From positions 5,486,891-5,550,890 of the forward strand of contig JABACO010000009.1 of the NCBI GenBank assembly GCA_013339895.1: a stretch of DNA of 64,000 nucleotides, read 5' to 3'. Position 1 is the stretch's first letter; the number at the start of each line of letters is the position of its first letter. Positions 24,188-34,632 of the stretch are shown piece by piece. The DNA comes from Ephydatia muelleri. Lineage: Eukaryota > Porifera > Demospongiae > Spongillida > Spongillidae. Made by a program: the position numbers and the translations under genes. The notes below the pieces were generated by a model. The model had not been told where the DNA came from and ran no database searches. It was given only the letters and a program-made list of their open reading frames with translations.

Positions 24188-25368
24188 ATCACCATCATGT
24201 CTGCAAGTGGCTGCAGGTGACCTAGGGGGTCAAGGGCAGTGTCGGGACAAAGAGGGCACGGGGAGCCGCCTGACGTGTCAAGACCTAACCACCATCTAAG
24301 AGCTACCTGGCATTCAGCTGAGTCCAGATGCAAATCCAGACCAGTAGATGGGGTTGCTGAAATCCAAGAACCTGCATGAGGGGCAGAAACCGAAAGGATT
24401 CGAGCCTTATTTACTTGGGAGGAGGAAGATAGCAGAGATTGGAAAGCATGATTATCCAGCTTCTTAGACAGAGCTCTCTGCAGAGGGGGGCAGGCTAGAG
24501 CCGCCTCAGCTGTGGTTGACTCTAGAGGGTGAACTTGCGCATTGAAGCGTGTCACAGCCTGGAGCATGTGGATGTTGTCTGGACTACAAAATCCTGATGA
24601 AGCAAAGGAGGCTATGAAAGCAGCAGAAGAGTGCAGAGCAAGTGAGCGAAAGCCAAGCCCACCCAGACTTGGACTAAGTTGTGCTTGCTGCCAACTAGGG
24701 TCAGGGACATCTACTGCAATGCAGGAGGTGAAGCACAACCTTACCTCTTCATCAAAGAGCTTCAGATAGTCGGCACAATGGCTTGGAGGAGTGGCTCTGG
24801 CTAGATGTACTAACTTACAATAACTACCACACATGCGGAGAATTGAAAAGGCCACATGAAGGTCAACTGCAGAGACGTCCACAAGAGCTTTACGCAGGGT
24901 TTTGGGGGTTGCACATTTCTCTGCAATGAAGCGAGAACAGTGCACAAAATCCCCAATGGGGACCCCTAGAATGTCCATGTTTGGAAGGAGAGATGACTCC
25001 ACCACTGGAGGAAAATGTGAGTTTCCATTCCTGCTGAAAAGTTCACACTTGGAAAAGTTTATGTGAAGCCCCAAGTATGGACCAAGCTCTTCAATAAGGT
25101 GCAGTGCACGTATTACTGCAGACCTCTCCCCTGCAAGGACTCCATCATCGAGATACCAAGCTTCCAGTATGAGGTGGAGACAGTCGTCATCTACCTCTAT
25201 GCTGGTAACAAGCTTATGGAGGACCAGGGCAAACAGCATAGGGCCCAATGGATCACCTTGCTGTACTCCTGACTGAGAACTTACCTGGCCCATAGGATGC
25301 CACAATGAAGACCCATAGCACCACGAGACCCATGGTAGAAGCTCAGGGAAGAATGTAGCACTACTCAT
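24106..25368 (-). pseudogene. Reverse transcriptase palm/thumb of the REL element
   Basis: A 420-codon open stretch carries GVQQGDPLGPMLFALVLHKL, then the catalytic box WYLDDGVLAGERSAV and the primer-grip region FSKCELFSRNG. It ends with the first half of the CCHC knuckle (CPLCPDTALDPLGH). The upstream RT blocks lie beyond a TAG at the QAVLDE/CATFFPE junction (about 25365). This is the best preserved RT of the family in the window. Confidence 0.85.
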
Positions 25369-25459
25369 CCAAGACTGCCTGCCTAGATACCATGTTAAAG
25401 GCGTTCAACATGTCCACCTTGAAAACTACGAAGTCGCCATTCAACCAATTGTCTTCAAT

Positions 25460-27051
25460 CAGGCCCGTAGCCAGGGGGGGTTCGGGGGGTTCGAACGAAC
25501 CCCCCCTCAGGGGGAAAAGGTCCAATTATGTGGAAGTACGGTAAAGGTCCCGGCCACTCTATAAGGCGATTAGGCGATTCCTGAGCGGCTAGGCCAATCC
25601 AGTCCTGCCCGCATTTAATAATATGGTCTTGATTCATGTTTAGTTCTAGTTATGATAAGATGAAAATTAATTGTTAATTTACACTGTAATTTTAATTCAG
25701 ACTTAATACTCGCCGATCGAAAATGCCGGGAAGCTCCCCAGCAAAAAAAAAGAGAGCGTGAACGAGCCGCTGCCTTGTGCCAGAAGCTTGATGTGTTCTT
25801 ACCAACTGCAAAACGAAAGGCAACGGGCGATGGGCAACAGTAGTCACAGAAACAAATTCTGCCACAGCGGCAGCCACAGAGGAAATCGAATGTAGCGATC
25901 ACTCTGATAAGTGCGAAACTACAGAAATGGTTGCGCCAGATTCTAACGAGCCTGAAATCACTACGCAGCAAGGTGCATCCACTATGAATATGATTTCAAT
26001 ACATGTAGAAAGGAATATTGAAGAACCAGATCTGGAGGTGTTAAGTGTTCCCCAGAGAGATGATAACACAGGCATCACAGGGGGGCAATATCGGCGATCT
26101 GGTTTCTTCTTGCACAACAGAGGTCGATCTTTCCCTGAAAGGCGTCATCCTTGCTTGGAGTTGTACCATCTGTGTGCTGTTCAAGAGAAGGGAATATGGA
26201 AGCTGCTATAGAAAAGTACAAAGATGACTTGCCCAGCCCTGAGCTAATCTCCACAGAGCTGAGGAGGTGGAAAGCACGCTATTGTGAAATGGCTGAGGAA
26301 CTTCGGCCTTGTACTCCAGCTGCAGCCATCAAGGATTCCGACAGTGATCTATACCCCATTATCAGAGTCCTACTGCAAGTTGCCTGCACGTTGTGTGACT
26401 TCTTGTGAGTGTGAGCGAAGTGCTAGCGCTCTTCGAGGACTGCACAATTACATGAGAGCCTCTATGGGAATGAGCCGTCTTTCCAGCCTTGCTCTCCTTC
26501 ATATCCAATATGACATGGACGTGAAGTTGTCACACGCTATGCCCATTTGCATGCACCCAAGGAAGCTTGAACTTGACTCTATCATACGCCCTTGAAATCG
26601 AACACTAGCTCTGTCATGCACTATACATGTACACTTGTGCATGCATTGCAGTGTGCATAATATACTAGCTAGCCTATATGGGTTTCATGCATGTATTAAT
26701 ATGACTAAGCATTGGATCAGAAGTATTGTCGGTGTCTCATAGAAGGGGCTAAATGTCGACCGAAATGGATTATGAATATAGTTATGCATGAGCGCTTACA
26801 TGTACATTGGTAATTATATTTACTAAATTACAATGAAGAGTTATAAAGCGGTATGAGTGTACTGGTACATGTGTCTGCAAATTGGTTTGCATTCAGTTGC
26901 AAAATCAGTGTTCTCAAAAGCTTCCGCGCTTCGCGCGGGATGGGGCACATCCACCTCCCGCACCCACCCCCTTTTGGTGATCCACGCTCACTTTAGGTCC
27001 TCATTTATTATTTTCGAACCCCCCCCTTTTCCCGACCTGGCTACGGGTCTG
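25460..27051 (+). mobile_element. hAT-like DNA transposon nested in the REL element
   Basis: The ends CAGGCCCGTAGCCAGG (25460) and CCTGGCTACGGGTCTG (27051) are 16-bp inverted repeats with one mismatch. TCAAT flanks both sides (25455-25459, 27052-27056), a 5-bp target duplication. Removing the element and one TCAAT rejoins the host frame as tgc-att-gaa-gac (CIED), matching KCIDDHW in the copy at 1-1946. Inside, a basic N-terminus (SSPAKKKRERERA at about 25730) and a C-terminal hAT dimerisation block (CECERSASALRGLHNYMRAS, 26404-26463) lie on the plus strand with stops between. It is a dead transposase of the ZMYM/P52rIPK-like hAT type. Confidence 0.85.
26284..26595 (+). pseudogene. hAT transposase C-terminal (dimerisation) fragment
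   Basis: The reading frame contains TSCECERSASALRGLHNYMR, then SRLSSLALLHIQYDMDV and ends ELDSIIRP. This is the standard C-terminal hAT pattern (ERSFSALRRLK...LRSTM...RLSGLALLHI) with the second Ser/Phe changed. It lies near the 3' end of the 25460-27051 element, and the catalytic core upstream is broken. Confidence 0.8.
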
Positions 27052-27056
27052 TCAAT

Positions 27057-27534
27057 GCACCTCCTCAAGCTGTGTACGATCTTCTCTGTCACCTGCTTTA
27101 CATGCAACCCCAAATTGTGAGGGTTCAAAGAATGAAGAGAACTTGTTCCTTAGGATGGTGCAGATACATTTCCCTGTAAGCCTACGCAATGTTTCTCCTA
27201 CTGCTATGGGCCTAACATCTGGTGGGCTACCTTCCTTGCTCTTATCTAGTGCTATCAGTTTGCCGCCTGCCAAATATGCTGACACATGCACAGGGACCTT
27301 TCCAGAGGCTAGAAGGTTCACAATACCCTTAAGGGAGGTACCTATTGGTGTGTGAAGAGGAACAGATATGGTATCCAAAAGGTGTTGAACAGAAAGACCC
27401 GAAGGGCCTGGAGAGGTTCCTTTAGGGAAGGATCTCAAGATTGGGAGTATGTTAAAGGAAGGACTTAGTGTGATAGGCTCAGAAGTAACATCTGGGGTCA
27501 CTGGGGGTGGGCAAGATGGATGCTTGGCCTGCAA
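27057..27534 (-). pseudogene. RT N-terminal part of the REL element
   Basis: The frame reads FPKGTSPGPSGLSVQHLLD, then GGKLIALDKSKEGSPPDVRP, GETLRRLTGKC and PSQFGVACKAGD. This is the fingers part of a reverse transcriptase. A one-base frame change after GD (about 27085) is needed to reach EKIVHSLRRCIED, where the hAT-like element interrupts. Confidence 0.8.
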
Positions 27535-27553
27535 TAAGCGCCAGGTTGTGTCG

Positions 27554-27952
27554 TTATTTGGTGCGATGCCACCAGATCCGACAGGCTTTACCTGTCATTC
27601 CTGAACGGCCGAGAGAAACTGCAGAACTAATTATCTTTCTGTAATTTCTACAAGATGTGGTCTCCATTGAGACATTCTGGTTGCTTTCCCGACATTTTGC
27701 CATCATCCAAAGGGTAGTCAGATCATTATTCAACCACATGTTGCAGAGAGACTCTATTGATTTGTGTGGATTGTGATTCCCTTTGTGCCTCAAGGATGGG
27801 AGAACACACTTTGGAAGCATGAAGAGCTTCAGCCATGCATCTTCAGCGTTCTTTTGTAAGACATCTCTTAAGGATGATGAAAGGGCTCTTGCAAATGCTG
27901 GCCTGGCTTTAGCTGGAATGTAACGTAAGGTAGGGTGGTTCAATTGGCACAC
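27554..27952 (-). pseudogene. Pre-RT region of the REL element
   Basis: The open stretch VCQLNHPTLRYIPAKARPAF ... LKLFMLPKCVLPSLRHKGNH lies between the Cys/His segment and the RT. It carries no motif I can name. Its place between two parts of the same element makes it part of that polyprotein. The nested element at 27975-28698 sits just upstream. Confidence 0.65.
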
Positions 27953-27974
27953 CTGGTCAAATGTAGGAAGATCT

Positions 27975-28698
27975 CAGGGGCGGATTTAGGGGGGGGGGGG
28001 GGGGGGGTTCTTTAATTCCTATATGAAGAATGACGTAATGCGTACTGTAATCTGTGCAGCGCTCTGCATGTTCTCGTCCTTGGATTTGCAACATTGCCCA
28101 TCGTTCTAGCCAAGCGGGGTCTATATCGATCTAATAAAATCCTCCTACATGTGTAATAACGAAATATTTAATCGCGCGATCGGTGCGTGTGAGCAGGAAT
28201 TGAGGTAAGCGATCAAAAGACGTGAATGGGATTCAGATTCTCTTCCTCAGAAAATAGATAGCTATAGAGCTAAAAATACTAATACTATAGTAAAACATAC
28301 ATGAGTCGTTTATAGACCGACCTGTAGCTGGTGCATGGCCACGTGCACGCTTCGGTCACCGTCACAAATTCACAAAAGCTTTGCGTCACGAATTTAATTG
28401 CTGAGCCAGTAGGAACCATAGCATTGTGAAGAATGAAGAGTTTTCTCGTCGCTATCCATGCAGGCTCTAGTAACGCGTGATGGAAATGTATTGGATATCA
28501 CTGTGAATTTCATGCTAAATAAACGCAAAAGCAAAAAAGCGGCTGGGGCTTCGCCCCAGACCCCACTGGGGGAGCTATCAGCGCTCCCCCAGACCCTCTT
28601 GCTGTCACGGGAGGGGGCACGCCCCCTCCCGTACCCTCCCCCAGTTGTGAATATATTTATCAGACCCCCCCTTTTCCAAAATCCTAGATCCGCCCCTG
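27975..28698. mobile_element. Non-autonomous DNA transposon nested in the REL element
   Basis: The termini CAGGGGCGGATTTAGG (27975) and CTAGATCCGCCCCTG (28698) are inverted repeats. GATCT flanks both sides (27970-27974, 28699-28703), a 5-bp target duplication. A long G tract follows the left TIR. The 724-bp interior has no transposase. Its GC-rich block at 28535-28640 resembles 20690-20790 and 63335-63420, so several family members are present in the window. Confidence 0.85.
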
Positions 28699-28868
28699 GA
28701 TCTTGGCTATAATCTGAACAGGGGATGGAAACAGGCTGGAATTTGAAACCAGCTGGGAGCAGCTAGGGCAATCAAACAAATTGTGCTCACTCAGCCACTT
28801 AGATGGTACAATCCCAGGGAGGGCACCTTTGGCATGGAGGGTCATGTGGTTGTGCCACATGGATGGAG

Positions 28869-29685
28869 CTATATGTGCAGGGCAACTCTCAACGATGCAT
28901 TGCTTCCTGATGGTTGAAAGTCCTGAAGAAGAAGCTTGGAGTGAGGAGGAAGGACCTGAAGAAGTAGCCTGGTGTGAGGTAGAGGAGGAGGAAGGTCCTG
29001 CAGAAGAGGCCTGGTGTGGGGAGGAGGAAGGTCCTGAGGGAGATCCTGGTGTGAGGTGGAGGAAGGAAAAGCCTGGTGTGATGTAGAAGGTAATGAAACC
29101 TCGTAATTGGACTGGGTAGGAGCTTGTTGGGGGAACGCGGGAAAATGCAGCTCCTGTTGAAGATATGTGGATGACAGTGGTGCCTGTAGAAGAGGTAGGG
29201 AAGAATGGTTCGGCGGGGATCGCTGCGACAATGCGGGTGGTGAATGCGGTCGAGGAGACGTAGGGATTGTGACCAGCTGCTGTGAATGATGACGAGGCAT
29301 TGCGGGCAGCTGCTGTGAATGCTGTGAATGTGTTAGTTGACGATGTAGCGCTACGTTAACGTAGCTGCAACGATGAGGAATTTGGAGGCGGATTATCCGA
29401 AGGAAACGGTTCCGATGGCGAATTCTCTGAGTCGGATAAAGCTTGGGACGATGAAATTAAGTTCATACACTTTCCACGACGACAAGGATAGCAATCAGAA
29501 CACACAATCTTATTTCTAGCACACGAACAACCCTTACATCGGGCATTGCTTCCGTTGCATTTGCAGCAAGGCATATTGTAGGAATTAAAGATGATGCTGA
29601 ACGGTCGTAACGGTTGGGAATCCGCGGTCGCGTATAGATTCGGCCCAACCTGAGTACCGTGAGGTGGCCAACCTACACGTACCAA
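28869..29685 (-). pseudogene. REL element N-terminus: Cys-rich module and Ser/Pro linker
   Basis: The first open stretch (29685-29356) begins MVRVGWPPHGTQVGPNLYAT and carries ten Cys in about 35 residues (CCKCNGSNARCKGCSCARNK, VCSDCYPCRRGKC), probably a zinc-binding module. A stop and frame change follow. The second stretch (29300-28869) is rich in Ser, Pro, His and Leu (SLPSTSHQAFPSSTSHQDLP) with short internal repeats. Nucleic-acid binding is inferred from the position before RT. Confidence 0.65.
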
Positions 29686-29765
29686 TCGTAGCGGAAAACG
29701 TGGTCCAAGGAGCGAGGATAGTACTGGTGGACCTGAGAACTCAAAAGGACAGCCAACCTGCGCGC

Positions 29766-29816
29766 GTTACAATTATTATTATCGATATTTAATAATAATA
29801 AAATAATAATAATAAG
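29766..29816. repeat. (TAA)n/(TTA)n microsatellite at REL 5' flank
   Basis: Sequence such as attattattatcg...taataataataaaataataataataag lies immediately upstream (in the coding sense) of the REL element's N-terminal module. Confidence 0.8.
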
Positions 29817-30168
29817 GCATACGGTACGGCCCTCCTCCTCCCATCTGAATGTGTTTTAGAGGAGGAAGAATAGCTTGGCACCAAACAGAACTATTGGTAA
29901 GTGAAATTGGATTCAAACAGGGCCATAAAATATGATATCTTCATGTATGATGTGGACAAAAATAGTGGAAAGGTGTAACATGCAGCATAATTCATTTCCT
30001 GCCATACTCTTCATGACCTAATGAAGTACATACTTGACTTTGGTGAGCAACAATTACATTTTTGGCAATTCAAAATGGTACCAATTATCTATGCAAATAC
30101 GGGCAAAATGAAATCACTTGAGTCATATGCTTCGGAAACTAAGTGGTAACTAAGCCATCTTCTGTACT

Positions 30169-31252
30169 TCAACACGTCTTAACTGCTTGGCATAGTATTT
30201 CAGCATCCTGTGGTGAGTGATTCAAAGTGAAATAATCTATGACAAAGATGAAGGAGCTAACGTATTATAATGACTTACTGTATCTCGGTGGTCACGAATG
30301 GATTTCCACAGAGTGTCAAAGAAATGATCCACAACGAAGCTACACTACAATGTGCATCCGTACAGTGAGGCACTCAAGAATCATGGATATAAACTCCAAG
30401 TCTACACTTACGCCAGTTTTTAGCACGAACGACAAACTGCTGCACTTTGTGTCCAGCTCGCCCTTAACTATATCCTTTATAAATAGAGGCATGTATGCGA
30501 CATATAGAACAGAGCGGGTTATTACATCTAGACACTTACCTTTATTTTGTCACTCATCGCAAGGTCAAGCAAATAACCAACAACCTTCTTGCATGGAGTG
30601 CAAAATAATCCCATCTTCATGACTTCGTGACGAAACTGTATCAGCTACAAATATACATGCATACACAATACAGGTGGGAAAATAGGATGCATGCTTATTT
30701 TCAGGCTGTAACAGGTCAATATATGGGATCGTTTCGGCGTAAAGGAACCTAGCGCATATATAAACTTTACAGTTCACGCAATAGACATCCGTCGAAGTAT
30801 ATGGCTGTAACAGTTTAAAAATTCAGCGCCTTACAACTTCATGACAGAGACTCCGATTCTCAGTGCGCAAGGTAAGAAGCATTGTGTAGAGGACATTTCA
30901 GACTTCTAGAATATCAGTCATGAAATTTGAAACCTCGAAAAAAACATGCGTTAGGTCCCTTTTCGCGGAAACGATCCCATAAATATGCAGCAAATGCGAT
31001 GGACCAGTTAGCAATGGTAGCCTTCATTGTCAGCTGGCATTGCGTACTGACCTCTGCGTGTTCTTCTGCAATTTTCGCGTACGTTAGCATGAGTTGAGCT
31101 TTATCTTGCTGTAGAGTCAGTTCAAGGTCCTCATCTTGCATTTCTGCATAATCAGTCAGGCTGTTTGCTTCAGCCTTGCTAAGTGTTCTAGAAGCCAGAG
31201 CTGTTCCCAGTAGAGTGAACAATAGGATCACTTTCACGTCTAGACCAGACAT
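30169..31252 (-). CDS. Secreted saposin-like protein, gene 1 (five exons)
   Basis: Exons (minus): 31252-31052, 30644-30540, 30474-30412, 30344-30279 and 30207-30169 (TGA). All introns are GT-AG. The 157-residue product starts MSGLDVKVILLFTLLGTALA, a signal peptide, then has an acidic Glu/Gln-rich propeptide-like stretch. A saposin B-type domain follows, with six Cys at relative positions 1, 4, 32, 43, 70 and 76 (CTPC, TKC, CSFVV, ILCQAVKTC). This spacing equals that of human saposin B. Saposin-like proteins bind or disturb lipids in lysosomes or outside cells; which role applies here is unknown. A MITE sits in intron 1. A paralogue lies head to head at 34633-35445. Confidence 0.85.
30722..30978. 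mobile_element. MITE in saposin gene 1, intron 1
   Basis: The left end TATGGGATCGTTTCGGCGTA and the right end CGCGGAAACGATCCCATA are inverted complements, and the match extends into AAGGAACCTAGCGCAT / ATGCGTTAGGTCCCTT. TA-rich flanks suggest a TA target. A second, partial copy lies at about 47630-47766. Confidence 0.75.
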
Positions 31253-34200
31253 GTCCTACTCGTTTCTGCAATTATAGATCTGTCAGCGAAAGAAAAATAA
31301 GAATAATCTCAAGAATACAACGCGCTATATATACTCGACGAAGGGCATGCGGAAATAATGTAATTGTATGGGGAAATACAAAGTTTATGAACCATCTAGA
31401 AATGAGTATGCTTTTCTATCGTTGGAAACTCCCGTATCGATGAGAAGCGCATGCTGAAAAATTCAATCATATATATCTAATGATAGCATGCATGTGTCAT
31501 GCATTCATAATCCCAATCACTCTTATCATATTCCATTTTATGGTGTTGCGTCCGTTACGTTGTGCACGCTACCATGCATTCAACCTATAGCCATACATTT
31601 GGTGCAACACTGAACGATGCATGGTGTGCATCATACATGTAGGACCAGGCCGACCAGCTATATTTAGAGGAAAAACCGAATGCGGTTCAAACTGATGCCA
31701 TCCATAATAATTGCAGGAATATGCTTTCTATTCCTCGAACAACACAGAAATGTATAATTGTTCACTGAGAACTGCACAGGTATTGATTGTTATTCCAAAT
31801 GTATACGGAAAAACGTAGTGAAATGCATGTAGATGATATCAATAGTGGTTTTTCAAGTAAAAAAGGAAATACATATGCAAACATATGTTTTGTACATTTC
31901 TTCGTATACATACTGTAGCCAGAGCCCATACGGGTTCACATACATTGATCAATAATAAGGACAATGCATGGCATTGTAACAGTGGAATATCCGCCGCTGA
32001 ATAATGAGCACTTGCAAGCTGCACAGCTATATACAATGTAGACTACAGTATTCCAGCATCGATAAGTAATGGTTACTGTACAATTTCATTCCTTGTGCCA
32101 GGTGCGTTGTTGTAATTCATCATGATCTCAGTGCAATGTAGACAGGACTATATCGTGCAAAAGATCAGCCAATTTCATTTAATGACCTCTTTGCTCAATA
32201 CCTTGATGGAGAGGGAGTGTTTGCCAGTTCTGCTGCTCTAGCCACAGCAGAGAAAGAAAACAGGTCAAATGACACCAATTGTCATGAAATAGGGTGGTTG
32301 TGTGTTCATCTGTGTTGTATGGAGCAGGGAAACAGTTCTGTCCAACATTTACAGCACGCTGAACCTCCATCTGGTGAACACCAATGCTACTGCCATCCTC
32401 ATCATTCAGTTTTTGTTGTTTGTAAGTGTAGAGTATGCCATTTTTTTCAGTACAAATAAACAACATATACATACAGTTTAATGTACATACATGTATGGCT
32501 AGCATGCTGTAGAAGCACTACACCTTTGTACTGCCTGAATAAAGTAGATGTATAATACATGGAAAAACCGATAATGTCCACACATATTTTAGGACTGCTT
32601 CAAGGATTGTACTGAAGTAGTAGAAAGTACTACATTTCTAGGCAGCGAGTTGCAGTTTTTAATGAATTAGAGGAATTGCATGGAAATCCTGAACAGAAAG
32701 GCAGTCAGCTAAATCAAACTGCTCATTCATCATTCATTGTGCTCTATGAAATCATGAATGCTTCACTTGACTTGAACCTTCTGTGGATTTTGTATTGTGC
32801 TAAAAAGTAGGCTATCATATGGGCACAATACGTCCATATAGACTAGTAGGGTGTAGCCTGTCATGCCATATACCCACTGTGATTCAACCGCTCTTTTCCT
32901 TAAACTCATCATCCTTATGCATGCATGTATACCAGCTGCAGCATGCAGATATAGCTAGTGCTGCTATATTCATTCTGTCGGTTATCTCATGCTTACTCAC
33001 GCACACTATAGTAAAAAATGTATTAGTAGACCATGTTTTCAGACTAATTTTTTCTGAGTCACTGAGAACTCCACTGGGATTGATTCTCATTCTAAGACAT
33101 GAGGAAAAGATCAGATTGTTAGAATACATGTTTCTGATGAAACTGCGATGGTTTGGATAAACACAAGGAAATGGGTATGCAAAATACATACAGCAGAGCC
33201 CATACCGGTTCAATTAAATTCATCAATCAATAATAAAGACAATGCATGGCATTGAAGAGATCATAAGATGATGAGTAGTGAGCACTTCCAAGCTCCTGGC
33301 TAGCCTTCTTTACTGTTATAATTTCTACATATAGATCGTTCTTCAGTCGGGATTGTTTCCAGCATTGATAAGTGATGGCTCAGTATACAGTTTAATTCCT
33401 TGTACCATGTGCATGTTCAGTCCTTACAGTGTATTGATTTAAAACAGTTAAAGCTTGGTGCAAAGTTCTATAGCTGTCTTGTAGTTATGGGCAATCCACT
33501 CTCACTAAGAATTGGGTTATAGTCTGATCTCTAGCACCTTCACGATAATACGGTATACTCTTTAAGCCCGAACAGTGCAGCACATGTATATAACTGCACA
33601 TCATGATGAATTTTAAAATGCATCTGCATGGCACAAGGAATGAACGTGAGTAAACCATTAATTATCAATGCTGCATGAGTACCATTAAGTTAATCCCACA
33701 ATAATGAGGACTGCAGAACACCTGAATGTAGAAAATTAATTGATAGCTGTAGAGCTTGGAAGTACTCATTAACACGCATCCTTGTACTTATGAACTTGAA
33801 CCAGTATGGGTTCTGCTGCAAACGTATAAACAAATGTACAAAACGTGACATATGCTTGCATGCTTGTATTTGAAGATTTTACACGAACCACCATTGATTC
33901 CATGTAATGTTTATTCCAAACATATGTGTACTCATACCAGACAACCTGCGCAGTTCTCAGGAAGTGTATAATAATGCTCTTGTGTGACGAACAAATTAGA
34001 GACAGAATACCGGCTCTGCATCGGAGTATGCACGCTCGAGTAAATGGGTGACCTTTATTCTTAGTCAGGAGACCAAGTAGCCTTTTTTTCCTTTCATTTG
34101 AGCAGGGTAAATGATGGAAGGTTCAACTCAAACGAAGCATGATTTTGTGGGACACAATGAGTTAGGAACACTGATGCAGTATAGCACTGATCAGTTTGAT

Positions 34201-34632
34201 ACTCTAGCTGTCTGTGTTCCCATTCAGAGTTTTCATGCACTTCCTCTTAATTTAGAAGTTCACTAGACTTTCTACCTCAGTACATACATGCATAGTCTTT
34301 AAAAAGTCTACGGACCTCACCGGGTTTTGCTATGCCGAATACTAACTCGTTTTATTTATTTATTGTTCATACATGCTTACGAGAGTGTACGTTCTGCATA
34401 CATTTCATGCGACATACACTGCATTTTTCTGCATGCCGCTGATATGCGTGAGTTTTCCAATACTCCATTCTCTAATGCTTAGTGCACTTGTATATGGCCG
34501 GATACAAGTAACATTTCCGCATTCAAATCCAAACCTATTGACGAGAACATATAAAGCGCGCACTGTGTGCTATATAGATCATTCTTGTTCCGCTTTAATT
34601 CGCTAGCAAATCGAAACTTAACGAGCAGGAGC
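31253..34632. other. Intergenic core of an inverted duplication
   Basis: No gene was recognised between the two saposin genes. The block 31766-32110 matches the reverse complement of about 33600-33960 (shared TGAGAACTGC.CAGG, TTTTGTACATTT, CCCATAC.GGTTCA). A direct copy of part of it lies at 33185-33420 (GACAATGCATGGCATTG, CCAGCAT.GATAAGT). A REL retrotransposon scrap lies at about 32215-32320. Confidence 0.7.
32190..32320 (+). mobile_element. REL retrotransposon scrap
   Basis: The translated frame gives ASSAALATAEKENRSNDTNC followed by HEIGWLCVHL. This aligns with the REL C-terminal GAAAYAAECRKHAANDTRC and QELGWLCIPL of the copy at 23684-24187. Only this short piece remains. Confidence 0.55.

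Larger units (their letters stand above)
23684..29700 (-). mobile_element. REL retrotransposon, near full length, with two nested insertions
   Basis: In coding (minus) order the copy holds four parts. (1) A Cys-rich N-terminal module (CCKCNGSNARCKGCSCARNK, then CSDCYPCRRGKC; 29685-29356) and a Ser/Pro-rich linker (29300-28869). (2) A further Cys/His segment (CPAHIAPSMWHNH, FDCPSCSQLV; 28840-28705). (3) RT, starting FPKGTSPGPSGLS and GGKLIALDK (27534-27057) and resuming at 25454 with DFVVFKVDMLNAFN, GVQQGDP and YLDDG. (4) CCHC knuckle CPLC...LDPLGH and endonuclease PADILVQGWDRGKPAAFDVT (24190-23684). Insertions occupy 25460-27051 and 27975-28698. Removing them leaves about 3.7 kb. Frameshifts near 24210, 25365 and 27085 show it is not active. 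The CCHC-REL order after RT fits R2/R4-class elements. Confidence 0.85.

Noticed and set aside
30239..30622. Plus-strand 127-codon frame
   Set aside because: It is the antisense of saposin gene 1 exons 2-4, whose phases, splice sites and Cys pattern are well supported on the minus strand.
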